The translations under genes and the position numbers were made by a program. The notes below the pieces were generated by a model that did not search any database, was not told the origin of the DNA, and was given only the letters and a program-made list of their open reading frames with translations. Positions 44,294-52,071 of a DNA stretch of 64,000 bases are shown here, in pieces. This DNA comes from JBIQKZ01 sp044464765 (GTDB lineage: Bacteria > Pseudomonadota > Gammaproteobacteria > Burkholderiales > Burkholderiaceae_B), in the NCBI GenBank assembly GCA_044464765.1, contig JBIQKZ010000001.1:1-64000 (forward strand), read 5' to 3'. Position 1 is the first letter of the stretch; every line of letters begins with the position of its first letter.

Positions 44294-45205
44294 TTAAACC
44301 GCGACCACAGGGTTGCGTAGGGTGCCGATCTTCTCGACGTAGGACTCGACCACATCGCCAGGCCACAACCACTCTTGGGGGTTGCGCCCTGCGCCCACGC
44401 CCGAGGGTGTGCCGGTGGCAATGATGTCGCCCGGTTCCAGCGTAATGCCCTGGCTGATGTCGCTGATCAGGTGAGCGACGTTGAACAGCATGAACTTGGT
44501 ATTGGACTTTTGCTTGATTTCGCCGTTGACGGTCAGCCAAAGGTCGAGATCTTGCGGGTCGGGGATTTCGTCGGCGGTGACGATGCACGGCCCGAAGGGC
44601 GCATAAGTATCCAGCCCCTTGGAATACACCCACTGTCCGGCACGGCGGCAATCGCGCGCGCTCATGTCCAGCATCAGGCTGTAGCCGAAGACATAGGAAA
44701 GCGAGTCTTTCTCTTCCACGCGTTTGGCGCGTGTGCCGATGATGGCGGCCAGTTCGACTTCCCAGTCGAGCTGCTGGGTGATCTTGGCGTCGTGCTCAAT
44801 GGCGTCGTCGGGGCCGATGACGGTGGTGGGCGGCTTGGTGAAGATAATGGGCTGCTTGGGCAGGTCGGGCGAGGTGTCCAGGCTGCGGCTGGACTCTTCG
44901 ACGTGTTCGACGTAGTTCAGGCCGATGCCGAAGATATTCTTGCGCGGGCGCGGAATGGGGGCCAGCAGTTTGACGTTTTGCAGGGGCAGGGCGGTTCCTA
45001 CCGGCCAGTCGTTGCCGTACTGGTCCAGCAGTTCGGTGGCCGTGCTGACGGCGGAAGGGCCCAGGTCGATGAATTCGAGCATGTCGCACGGCAGGTCGAT
45101 GCCGGCGCACAGGCCAAGATGTTCCAGGTCGATGACCATGCCTTCGACGATGGCGCCCAGGCGGGCCCCTTCCAGTACGTTGCGGCGGTAGGTGACTAAA
45201 CGCAT
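44294..45205 (-). CDS. FAH-family hydrolase, copy 3
   Basis: 303 residues. The conserved core includes NIFGIGLNYVEHVEES, WEVELAAIIG with the metal Glu residues, MLDMSARDC with Asp, and PGDIIATGTPSGVG. AAGGAACAC precedes ATG 45205; the frame upstream antisense to the dioxygenase gene is a shadow. It follows the second cupin dioxygenase by 53 bases and likely hydrolyses its ring-opened product. Confidence 0.87.
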   Translation of the reverse strand: MRLVTYRRNVLEGARLGAIVEGMVIDLEHLGLCAGIDLPCDMLEFIDLGPSAVSTATELLDQYGNDWPVGTALPLQNVKLLAPIPRPRKNIFGIGLNYVEHVEESSRSLDTSPDLPKQPIIFTKPPTTVIGPDDAIEHDAKITQQLDWEVELAAIIGTRAKRVEEKDSLSYVFGYSLMLDMSARDCRRAGQWVYSKGLDTYAPFGPCIVTADEIPDPQDLDLWLTVNGEIKQKSNTKFMLFNVAHLISDISQGITLEPGDIIATGTPSGVGAGRNPQEWLWPGDVVESYVEKIGTLRNPVVAV

Positions 45206-45258
45206 GTGTGTTCCTTGTGAGGGTGTGACGGCGCCTGTTCGTGGACAGGCGACCGGGT

Positions 45259-46386
45259 TCAGGATTGAATGGGTTGGTGGCCGTTGTTTTCGCCGAGCGC
45301 TTCTTCGCGATACAGGCCCAGCGATTTCATGACGGGCAGATCGTGGAAGCAGAACAGGCAGGCGTCGTCGCTTTGGCTGGCGTTGACGTGCTCGTGGAAG
45401 GCCCAGGACGGTACGCAGAAGATGTCGCGTTCCTGCCAGTCGTAACGCTGGCCGTTGATGATGGAATAGCCGCTGCCCTTGGCAACTTGATAGATGAAGC
45501 TGCCGATCTGGCGGTGCGCCTTGGTATGTTCGCCTGGGCGCAGCATTTGCATGCTGGCGCCGATGGTTTGCATGACGGGGCCGCCCGTTTTGGGGTTGAC
45601 GTAATCCATGAGCACGCCGTCGAAAGGCGAGCCGTCGGTCACCCGGGCGTAGTTGCTGAGCGCTTCGTAGGTGGGCGCCCATTCGTACTTGAGCAAAGGC
45701 GAGTAAGCATGGGGCCAGCTATCGTTGGCGGGCACCAGGCCGGTTCCGCCCCATGTGGCGGTGCTGTCGTCGACGGGATGGGTGACGGCTTGCTGCAGGT
45801 CGGGGTGAACTTTGAAAAAGTTGGCCTCGAGCGCGTTCACCAGCGGGATATCCAGCCCGTCTTGCCAGATGCAGGGCAGGCCGTCTTCTTCGACACCGTG
45901 TTCGTGCCAGCAGCCGTTGGGCGTCAGCACGAAGTCGTTCGCGCCGAGAGTCATTTTCCGGCCGTCCACGATGGTGTAGGCGCCCTTGCCTTCCATGATG
46001 AAGCGCAAGGCGCTGGCGGAATGATAGTGCGCCGAGGCGCGTTCGCCGGGATGCATGACTTGCAGGCCGGAATACAGCCAGCCTACGGCAGCGGCCACGT
46101 CGCGGCGGCCTGGGTTATTCAGGTAGATAACCCGTCGGCCGGCCTTTTCAGGGGCAACCAGGCCGACCGAGCGCAGGACGTGGTCTCGCAGATCGCGATA
46201 ACGCCACACCACGGGTTCGGAAGAGGACTGCGGAAACCAGGGTTCGATCTTGTTGGCGACGGTCCATAGCGCGCCGGTCTTCAGGTCGTCCAGCTCTTTG
46301 TAGTAAGCCAGGAGTTCTGGGGTGTCTTCGACGTTGGCCCGGCCGACGACGTCTTCACGATAGTTGACGTGCTCTTCGATTTTCAT
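45259..46386 (-). CDS. Gentisate/salicylate 1,2-dioxygenase-like bicupin, copy 2
   Basis: 375 residues. First cupin: H120 and H122 in SAHYHSASALRF, and H161/H163 in CWHEHG. Second cupin: KAHRQIGSFIYQVAKGSGY and SWAFHEHVN. It is clearly diverged from copy 1 and about 30 residues longer. Its specificity could be gentisate, salicylate or 1-hydroxy-2-naphthoate; sequence alone does not decide. AAGGAG sets the start at 46386. It is the first gene of the reverse operon dioxygenase-FAH-nitrilase-GntR, and divergent from a LysR gene. Confidence 0.87.
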   Translation of the reverse strand: MKIEEHVNYREDVVGRANVEDTPELLAYYKELDDLKTGALWTVANKIEPWFPQSSSEPVVWRYRDLRDHVLRSVGLVAPEKAGRRVIYLNNPGRRDVAAAVGWLYSGLQVMHPGERASAHYHSASALRFIMEGKGAYTIVDGRKMTLGANDFVLTPNGCWHEHGVEEDGLPCIWQDGLDIPLVNALEANFFKVHPDLQQAVTHPVDDSTATWGGTGLVPANDSWPHAYSPLLKYEWAPTYEALSNYARVTDGSPFDGVLMDYVNPKTGGPVMQTIGASMQMLRPGEHTKAHRQIGSFIYQVAKGSGYSIINGQRYDWQERDIFCVPSWAFHEHVNASQSDDACLFCFHDLPVMKSLGLYREEALGENNGHQPIQS

Positions 46387-46688
46387 GATTGGCTCCTTAC
46401 GGCCCTGACGGGTCAGGGGCAAGAGTTGCAACGACGCGGGAACGCCGATGCGGGCAAAAGGCCTGCCAGTGAGCCGAACAAGTAGGCACAGGCAGGATTT
46501 TATAAAATAACTTCTATTTTCGACAATATAGACGGAATTTTCTGAATTTGCAATGGACTCAACGCGTTTCTCGTCGGCTTTCTTCGCTGTTGTACTACGG
46601 TTCGGGCTTATAGTTGTTGTCTTTTATGCGCTCTTTCTGTGCCGATTAGGCATGAAGGTGTAGAGCGGCCATTGGGAGCGTTGACGCT
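46387..46688. other. Divergent control region, dioxygenase copy 2 / LysR
   Basis: About 300 bases. It holds a short CCCTGAC/GTCAGGG hairpin (46403-46418) in the dioxygenase leader, the palindrome ATTTTATAAAAT (46497-46508) and an AT-rich stretch to 46550. No gene is seen. Confidence 0.55.
46499..46526 (-). promoter_or_regulatory. Candidate sigma70 promoter for dioxygenase copy 2
   Basis: On the reverse strand TTGTCG (46521-46526) is 16 bases from TATAAA (46499-46504), giving a leader of about 105 bases before the ATG at 46386. The -10 lies within a perfect 12-base palindrome. Confidence 0.5.
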
Positions 46689-47609
46689 ATGGCGACTGAC
46701 TGGACGGACCGGATCCGGCTCCGCAACCTTAAATTCCTGTTGAGCCTTGCCCAAACACGCAATTTAAGCCATTCGGCGAATTTGTTGCATACGACTCAAC
46801 CGGGGTTGTCGAAGTGGCTTAAGGATCTTGAGACGGATATTGGTTTGCCGTTGTTCGAGCGCCATGCCAGGGGTTTGACGCCGACCTTGCATGGCGAGGC
46901 GTTGATTGCGCATGCGCGACGGATCGAGGCGCAACTGGATCGCGCCGCTACGGATATGGAGGCGCTGCGTGATGGCAGTGCGGGGCGGGTGGTGATTGGC
47001 GCGTCGGGGGCGGCGGCTTCGGAAGCAGCCCCGCGAGCGGTGCTGGAGATTGCCTCACGGATGCCGAATATGCGCATCGATCTGATGGAAGGCACGATGG
47101 ATCGCTTGTTGACGCTGCTTTCGCAGGGGGATCTGGATGTAGTGATTGGTCGCAGCGCCCACGACCATTTTGATCATTCCAGTATTTTGACCGAGGTGTT
47201 GTATACGGAGCCGATTGATCTGGTGGCGCGCAACGATCATCCGTTGTTTGATTTGCCTCGTATTGGATGGCAGGAAGTATTGCAGTATCGCTGGATTGTA
47301 TGGCCAAGGAATACGCCGATTCGCAAGGCGCTTGAGGCGGCGTTGGTGAGTGCGGGGCGTAGTTTGCCGACGAATTATATTGAGTCGAATTCGGTGATTG
47401 CGAATATTGCGTTGTTGAACAATAGTACGGTGATTGGTACGGCGTCGCATCGGGCGACGTTGATGCTGGCGGATCTGGGGTTGTTGCGGATTATTCCGTT
47501 GGAGTTGGCGGGATTTGGGTCGGTGTCGATTTATTGGCGCAATGATGCGCTTTATCCCAGGTCGATTGAGTTGGCGTTGGAGTGTATTCGGGGGGTGGTG
47601 GCTGGTTAG
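46689..47609 (+). CDS. LysR-family regulator with shifted codon use
   Basis: 306 residues. The HTH is LKFLLSLAQTRNLSHSANLL and TTQPGLSKWLKDLETDIGL, as in GbpR/CbbR-like aromatic regulators; a periplasmic-binding-like effector domain follows. It is divergent from dioxygenase copy 2 and is its probable activator. From about 47060 onward the codons become dominated by G or T in the third position (TTG, GCG, ATT, GGG, GAT), unlike the C-ending style of the neighbours, suggesting a foreign origin or different mutational history. Confidence 0.88.
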   Translation: MATDWTDRIRLRNLKFLLSLAQTRNLSHSANLLHTTQPGLSKWLKDLETDIGLPLFERHARGLTPTLHGEALIAHARRIEAQLDRAATDMEALRDGSAGRVVIGASGAAASEAAPRAVLEIASRMPNMRIDLMEGTMDRLLTLLSQGDLDVVIGRSAHDHFDHSSILTEVLYTEPIDLVARNDHPLFDLPRIGWQEVLQYRWIVWPRNTPIRKALEAALVSAGRSLPTNYIESNSVIANIALLNNSTVIGTASHRATLMLADLGLLRIIPLELAGFGSVSIYWRNDALYPRSIELALECIRGVVAG

Positions 47610-47672
47610 TCGGTCGAGAGGGGTTGCTTGGGGGAGGTGGTTGCTTTCGTGGAGGGGAAGTGGGTTCTTAAG

Positions 47673-47874
47673 AACGGCTTCTGAGTGAAATAGAGCCAGC
47701 CGGCACGGCGTGCTTGATCCGTGCCTGCGTCGTCAGGACGGGCGGCCTGATAACTCGTCCTCGCCGCCGTTGGCGACTCGAACTCAGACAGATCAGGCCG
47801 ACAGCCCCCGTCCTTCCTAGCAGTCGCGGCGCACGCCTTACGTCGGCTTGGCCCTATTTCACCCAGAAGCCGTT
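47673..47874. repeat. Palindromic repeat element A (~202 bp)
   Basis: Terminal arms at 47673-47698 and 47849-47874 are 26-bp inverted repeats with two mismatches, both of which become G-U pairs in a reverse-strand RNA. The inside carries GGCACGGCGTGCTT near the left and GCGGCGCACGCCTTACG near the right, a second inverted pair shared with element B. No coding potential is convincing. It lies between two convergent LysR genes in the 574-bp gap 47610-48183. Confidence 0.7.
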
Positions 47875-47945
47875 GGTCTGTAATCGTTGGTCAATAATCA
47901 ATTGCACCTTCCGTTCATTCAGAAGTACCTGCCGTTCGGCAAGCA

Positions 47946-48137
47946 GTTGTCTGGGGTACGACTAGGCGGGCTCGGCACGGCGTGCTTCTCCCGCATCTGC
48001 CTCGTCCAGGCGGGCGTCGGGCGAACTCCCTACGCTGCGCTCCGGTCAGACAGCGCCCGACGACTTCCCCCGCCTTCCCTTCGTCAGCATGCGGCGCACG
48101 CCTTACGCCGAGCCCGCCTAGTCGTACCCCAGACAAC
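47946..48137. repeat. Palindromic repeat element B (~192 bp), related to A
   Basis: Terminal arms 47946-47976 and 48107-48137 are perfect 31-bp inverted repeats. The interior parallels element A (CGGCACGGCGTGCTT, TCGTC.AGG.CGGGCG, GGTCAGACAG, GCGGCGCACGCCTTACG) although the outer arms differ. This looks like a MITE-like or structured-RNA repeat family that may also terminate both convergent transcripts. Confidence 0.72.
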
Positions 48138-48183
48138 AACAGCCTCCCAGCTTCCTGTGCTTTGTATAGTGCGCTGTTGGCTT

Positions 48184-49068
48184 TTAAGAACCGCCCGGAG
48201 CGCCCGTCAGAAGGGACAGGAAGATATCGATGGCGGCCTTTTTGCGATCTTTGCGCATGACGGCGTGCACCGTGCCCGCGATACTGGCTTCGTCCAGCGG
48301 AAGGAAGACCAGGGTGCTGGGCTGGTAGGCCTGGGCCGAGGCGGGCACTAAGGCAATGCCCAGACCGGCGGATACCAGGCTTAACTGAGCGGGAACCTCG
48401 GCAACGGACTGGACGACTTCAGGCTCGAAGCCGTGGGCTGCGCAGGCATTGAAGATCTGTTCGGCGAATGTCGAGGTTTCCCGCCGTAGCATGACGAAAC
48501 GTTCGCCAGATAGCGCTTCCAGTGTGAGCGCCTGGCGGTTGGCCAGGGCGTGTTGGCGCGGCAGGGCCACGACCAGGGGATCGGGCCATAGCAGCCGGCT
48601 GCACAGCAGGTCGTCTTCTATGGATTGACGCGAGATGCTGATGTCGATGCGGTGCTCGCGCAGGGCGTCGATTTGGTCGTTGGGGGCCATTTCCTGCAGA
48701 ACGACGGCAATGTCGGGGTGGCTAAGCGCCAAGGAACCGATGAATTCAGGCAGGGGGCCCAGGAAGTGCGAGCCCGACAGGCCTATCTCGATGCGCCCGG
48801 CCAGGCCGGAATGGATGTTCCGAGCGCGCTGGCTGGCCTCTTTCAGGCGCGCCTGGATGATGCGGACATCGCGCAGGAAGCTGGCGCCTGCTTCGGTCAG
48901 GGCCACTTTGCGGCTGGTGCGGTCGAACAATTTGACGCCCAATTCGTCTTCCAGTTGGGCGATTTGCGCGCTAAGCGGAGGCTGCGAGATATGCAGACGC
49001 TCGGCGGCGCGGGTGAAGTTCAGTTCCTCGGCAAGGGCGGTAAAGTACCGTAACTGGCGAAGCTCCAT
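48184..49068 (-). CDS. LysR-family regulator (CatR/BenM-like), divergent from maleate isomerase
   Basis: 294 residues. MELRQLRYFTALAEELNFTR and LHISQPPLSAQIAQLEDEL are the classic CatR/BenM/CatM-type HTH, and DRTSRKVALTEAG follows. Members of this branch answer to aromatic-pathway acids such as muconate. It is divergent from the maleate isomerase gene and probably controls it through the dyad at 49234-49254. Confidence 0.88.
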   Translation of the reverse strand: MELRQLRYFTALAEELNFTRAAERLHISQPPLSAQIAQLEDELGVKLFDRTSRKVALTEAGASFLRDVRIIQARLKEASQRARNIHSGLAGRIEIGLSGSHFLGPLPEFIGSLALSHPDIAVVLQEMAPNDQIDALREHRIDISISRQSIEDDLLCSRLLWPDPLVVALPRQHALANRQALTLEALSGERFVMLRRETSTFAEQIFNACAAHGFEPEVVQSVAEVPAQLSLVSAGLGIALVPASAQAYQPSTLVFLPLDEASIAGTVHAVMRKDRKKAAIDIFLSLLTGAPGGS

Positions 49069-49233
49069 GGCTATCCAGAGAAAGGTGTTCCGGGGGCCCC
49101 GGTCGGCGAAGTGTGGTCCGCCCCAACAGGGGGCGCTGGTTGCTTCAGGGCGGTTCGGCGGCGCAAGTATGCGTTATTCTAAAAGAAGAGCCAGCCGCCC
49201 ATAGGCAAAAGCTGGCGCGCTAGACGAAATGGG

Positions 49234-49254
49234 TATTGGTCTGTTTGTCCAATA
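49234..49254. promoter_or_regulatory. LysR-type operator candidate TATTGG-N9-CCAATA
   Basis: An exact 6-bp inverted repeat with 9-base spacing (T-N11-A type), 55 bases before the maleate isomerase ATG and within the 240-bp divergent gap. It is a plausible site for the adjacent LysR protein. Confidence 0.5.
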
Positions 49255-49308
49255 TGGCCGATCATAGATCAAACCCCTATGTAATTCCTGCTTATATTTA
49301 GGTGAATC

Positions 49309-50073
49309 ATGTCCACTACAGAAGCCCGTAACTACCGCATCGGCCAAATCGTGCCCAGTTCCAACACTACGATGGAAACTGAAATCCCGCTTATGTTGCG
49401 CAGCCGGGAAAGCATTTTCCCCGAGCGCTTCACCTTCCACTCCAGCCGCATGCGCATGAAGAAAGTAACGGCCGAAGAGCTCAAGGCCATGGACAAGGAT
49501 TCCGACCGCTGCGCGCTGGAACTGTCCGATGCGCGCGTCGATGTGCTGGGCTATGCCTGCCTGGTCGCCATCATGAGCATGGGCCTGGGTTACCATCGCG
49601 AATCCGAAAAGCGTCTGCACCAGGTTACGGTGGATAATGGCGGTGCCGCACCCGTGGTTTCCAGCGCCGGAGCGCTGGTTCAGGGGTTGAAAGCCATGAA
49701 TGCCAAGAAAGTGTCCATTCTTACGCCCTACATGAAGCCGCTGACCCAACTCGTGGTGGATTACATCGAAAACGAGGGCATCGAGGTGCAGGACGCGGTG
49801 TCGCTCGAGATCCCCGACAACCTGGAAGTGGGCCGCCAGGACCCCATGGCCGCCGCCGAGCGCATCAAGCGCGTTAATACCAGCGGTGTGGACGCCGTGG
49901 TTCTATCGGCCTGCGTGCAAATGCCGTCCTTCCAGGCGGTCCAGCAGGTTGAAGACAGCCTGGGCCTGCCGGTCACCACGGCCGCCATCGGCACGGTGTA
50001 CCAAATGCTGAATGTGCTGGGCCTTGAGCGCAAGGTGCCCAACGCCGGCAGCTTGTTGTCGGGCCGTTATTGA
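49309..50073 (+). CDS. Maleate cis-trans isomerase (Asp/Glu racemase superfamily)
   Basis: 254 residues. IGQIVPSSNTTMETEIP at the N-terminus is diagnostic. The two catalytic cysteines are C84 in LGYACLVAIMS and C202 in LSACVQMPS. It converts maleate to fumarate and is known from nicotinate degradation (NicE) and maleate use. Here the maleate could come from direct hydrolysis of maleylpyruvate. An arylmalonate decarboxylase relative is unlikely given the paired cysteines. It is the last catabolic gene before rplN. Confidence 0.88.
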   Translation: MSTTEARNYRIGQIVPSSNTTMETEIPLMLRSRESIFPERFTFHSSRMRMKKVTAEELKAMDKDSDRCALELSDARVDVLGYACLVAIMSMGLGYHRESEKRLHQVTVDNGGAAPVVSSAGALVQGLKAMNAKKVSILTPYMKPLTQLVVDYIENEGIEVQDAVSLEIPDNLEVGRQDPMAAAERIKRVNTSGVDAVVLSACVQMPSFQAVQQVEDSLGLPVTTAAIGTVYQMLNVLGLERKVPNAGSLLSGRY

Positions 50074-50492
50074 TGGCGTTGTGGCTTTTTTGGCGGTTCC
50101 AGGGCGTAATTTCCACGAAATGCCTTGCGCTGCCTTCCAAATAAAGTTATAGTTACTGACTTGCTGGCTTTTAATTGGCTTAGCAAGAAATGCGAAAGCA
50201 ACGAATTTGAGGTTTTCAATTGTCGGCAGGCGTTAGGTGTATAGGCGCATGAACGATACCTGGGGGCTTTCAAAAGGCAAGATTTCAACCCAGGGCTTTA
50301 GGCAGCTGGTTTTCGTAAACCCTAGAAGGACAAGACCCGTGGTTAATTGACAGGGGTTGCGTCTGAATGACAGGGCCGCACGCGAACAGGCTGTATAAGG
50401 TCTGACGGGACCAAAACTGGTTGTGTGGCTTTGTTGAAACGTGTTTGTGCGTATTGACAACAAAACGCGGCTAAGTTGGAACAGGAAAAATC
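50074..50492 (+). promoter_or_regulatory. Leader/promoter region of the spc operon (rplN upstream)
   Basis: 419 bases without a gene, at the place of the E. coli spc promoter. Possible elements: TTGACA at 50347-50352 and 50454-50459, TATAAG at 50394-50399, and CCTGGG/CCCAGG arms around 50259-50295. None gives a well-spaced -35/-10 pair, so no single promoter is chosen. No terminator separates it from the maleate isomerase gene. Confidence 0.5.
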
Positions 50493-50861
50493 ATGATACA
50501 AATGCAGACCACGCTGGACGTGGCCGACAACACAGGTGCGCGTTCCGTTATGTGCATCAAGGTGCTGGGCGGCTCCAAGCGCCGTTATGCCGCCATCGGT
50601 GACGTAATCAAGGTTACGGTTAAAGATGCGGCGCCGCGCGGGCGCGTCAAGAAAGGCGAAATTTACAACGCAGTAGTGGTGCGCACCGCCAAGGGCGTGC
50701 GCCGTAAAGACGGCTCGTTGATTAAGTTCGGCGGAAACGCCGCTGTTTTGCTCAACGCCAAGCTGGAGCCCATCGGCACCCGTATCTTCGGACCCGTCAC
50801 GCGCGAATTGCGTACGGAAAAGTTCATGAAGATCGTGTCCCTGGCCCCGGAAGTGCTGTAA
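50493..50861 (+). CDS. rplN: 50S ribosomal protein L14, first spc gene
   Basis: L14, 122 residues, at the subunit interface. MIQMQTTLDVADNTGARSVM and FGPVTRELRTEKFMKIVSLA are near-invariant. AACAGGAAAAA precedes the ATG. As in E. coli it opens the spc operon; its upstream neighbour here is a maleate isomerase rather than rpsQ. Confidence 0.98.
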   Translation: MIQMQTTLDVADNTGARSVMCIKVLGGSKRRYAAIGDVIKVTVKDAAPRGRVKKGEIYNAVVVRTAKGVRRKDGSLIKFGGNAAVLLNAKLEPIGTRIFGPVTRELRTEKFMKIVSLAPEVL

Positions 50862-50870
50862 GGAGCCACC

Positions 50871-51191
50871 ATGGAAAAAATCCGTAAAGGCGACGAGGTC
50901 ATCATTCTGGCCGGTCGCGATAAAACCCGCCGCGGCACCGTGCTGCAGCGCGTTGACGCCGATCACGTTCTGGTCGAAGGCGTCAATGTCGTCAAGAAGC
51001 ACGTCAAGGCCAATCCAATGGCCGGTACGCAAGGCGGCATCATCGACAAGACTATGCCCATTCACATTTCCAATGTGGCCCTCTTCAATCCCGCCACCGG
51101 CAAGGCCGATCGCGTAGGGATCAAAGAAGTTGACGGCCGCAAAGTGCGTGTGTTTCGTTCCAGCGGCGAAGTCGTTGGCGCTAAGGCATAA
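50871..51191 (+). CDS. rplX: 50S ribosomal protein L24
   Basis: L24, 106 residues, an assembly initiator near the exit tunnel. The KOW motif is in IRKGDEVIILAGRDKTRRG, and VNVVKKHVKANP follows. RBS AAGGAG. Located nine bases after rplN. Confidence 0.97.
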   Translation: MEKIRKGDEVIILAGRDKTRRGTVLQRVDADHVLVEGVNVVKKHVKANPMAGTQGGIIDKTMPIHISNVALFNPATGKADRVGIKEVDGRKVRVFRSSGEVVGAKA

Positions 51192-51203
51192 GGGGCGAAG
51201 AAC

Positions 51204-51743
51204 ATGGCTCGTTTACAAGAGTTTTACCGCAGCAAGGTCATTGCCGACCTGCAAGCCAAGTTTGGCTACAAAAGCGTCATGGAAGTGCCGCGCATCACCA
51301 AGATCACCCTCAATATGGGTGTATCCGAAGCCGTTGCCGACAAGAAGGTCATCGAGCACGCCGTGTCCGACCTGACCAAGATCTCGGGGCAAAAGCCTGT
51401 CGTCACCAAGACGCGCAAGGCGATTGCCGGCTTCAAGATCCGCGAAGACTATCCTATTGGTTGCATGGTCACCTTGCGTGGCCGGCGCATGTACGAATTC
51501 CTGGATCGCCTGGTTGCCGTGGCGTTGCCGCGCGTGCGCGACTTCCGTGGTATTTCCGGCCGTGCGTTCGACGGGCGCGGCAACTATAACGTCGGGGTGA
51601 AAGAGCAAATCATTTTCCCCGAAATCGAATACGACAAAATCGACGCGGTCCGTGGGCTGAACATCAGTATCACCACGACTGCCAAGAATGACGAAGAAGC
51701 CAAGGCGCTGTTAACGGCCTTCAGCTTCCCGTTCCGCAATTAA
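51204..51743 (+). CDS. rplE: 50S ribosomal protein L5
   Basis: L5, 179 residues, a 5S rRNA binder. VPRITKITLNMGVSEAVADK and FPEIEYDKIDAVRGLNISI (given in part) are diagnostic. AAGGGGCGAAG precedes the ATG. Confidence 0.98.
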   Translation: MARLQEFYRSKVIADLQAKFGYKSVMEVPRITKITLNMGVSEAVADKKVIEHAVSDLTKISGQKPVVTKTRKAIAGFKIREDYPIGCMVTLRGRRMYEFLDRLVAVALPRVRDFRGISGRAFDGRGNYNVGVKEQIIFPEIEYDKIDAVRGLNISITTTAKNDEEAKALLTAFSFPFRN

Positions 51744-51754
51744 GGGGCGATGAC

Positions 51755-52060
51755 GTGGCTAAACTTTCACTCATCAATCGCGATATCAAACGCGCCAAGC
51801 TGGCAGAGAAATACGCACCCAAACGCGCTGCGCTCAAGGCGATTATCGACGATCAGTCGAAATCCGACGAAGAACGCTATCAAGCGCGCTTGCAGTTGCA
51901 GCAACTGCCTCGCAATTCCAACCCGACTCGTCAGCGCAACCGCTGCGTCGTTACTGGCCGTCCTCGTGGCGTCTATAGCAAGTTCGGACTCACTCGCCAC
52001 AAGCTACGCGAAATGGCGATGCGCGGCGAAGTGCCGGGCATGACCAAAGCCAGCTGGTAG
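51755..52060 (+). CDS. rpsN: 30S ribosomal protein S14 (zinc-free form)
   Basis: S14, 101 residues, starting at GTG with AAGGGGCGATGAC upstream. The long form lacks the CxxC zinc site; RNRCVVTGRPRGVYSKFGLT is the conserved core. Located between rplE and rpsH. Confidence 0.97.
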   Translation: MAKLSLINRDIKRAKLAEKYAPKRAALKAIIDDQSKSDEERYQARLQLQQLPRNSNPTRQRNRCVVTGRPRGVYSKFGLTRHKLREMAMRGEVPGMTKASW

Positions 52061-52071
52061 GAGAAAAACAC

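Noticed and set aside
47610..48183. CRISPR array or tRNA cluster
   Set aside because: The repeats are two palindromic elements with unlike arms, not short direct repeats with spacers, and no tRNA-like cloverleaf was recognised.
47714..48351. Several frames of 60-150 codons across the palindromic repeats
   Set aside because: They arise from the inverted repeats, read on both strands in similar form, and show no protein motifs.
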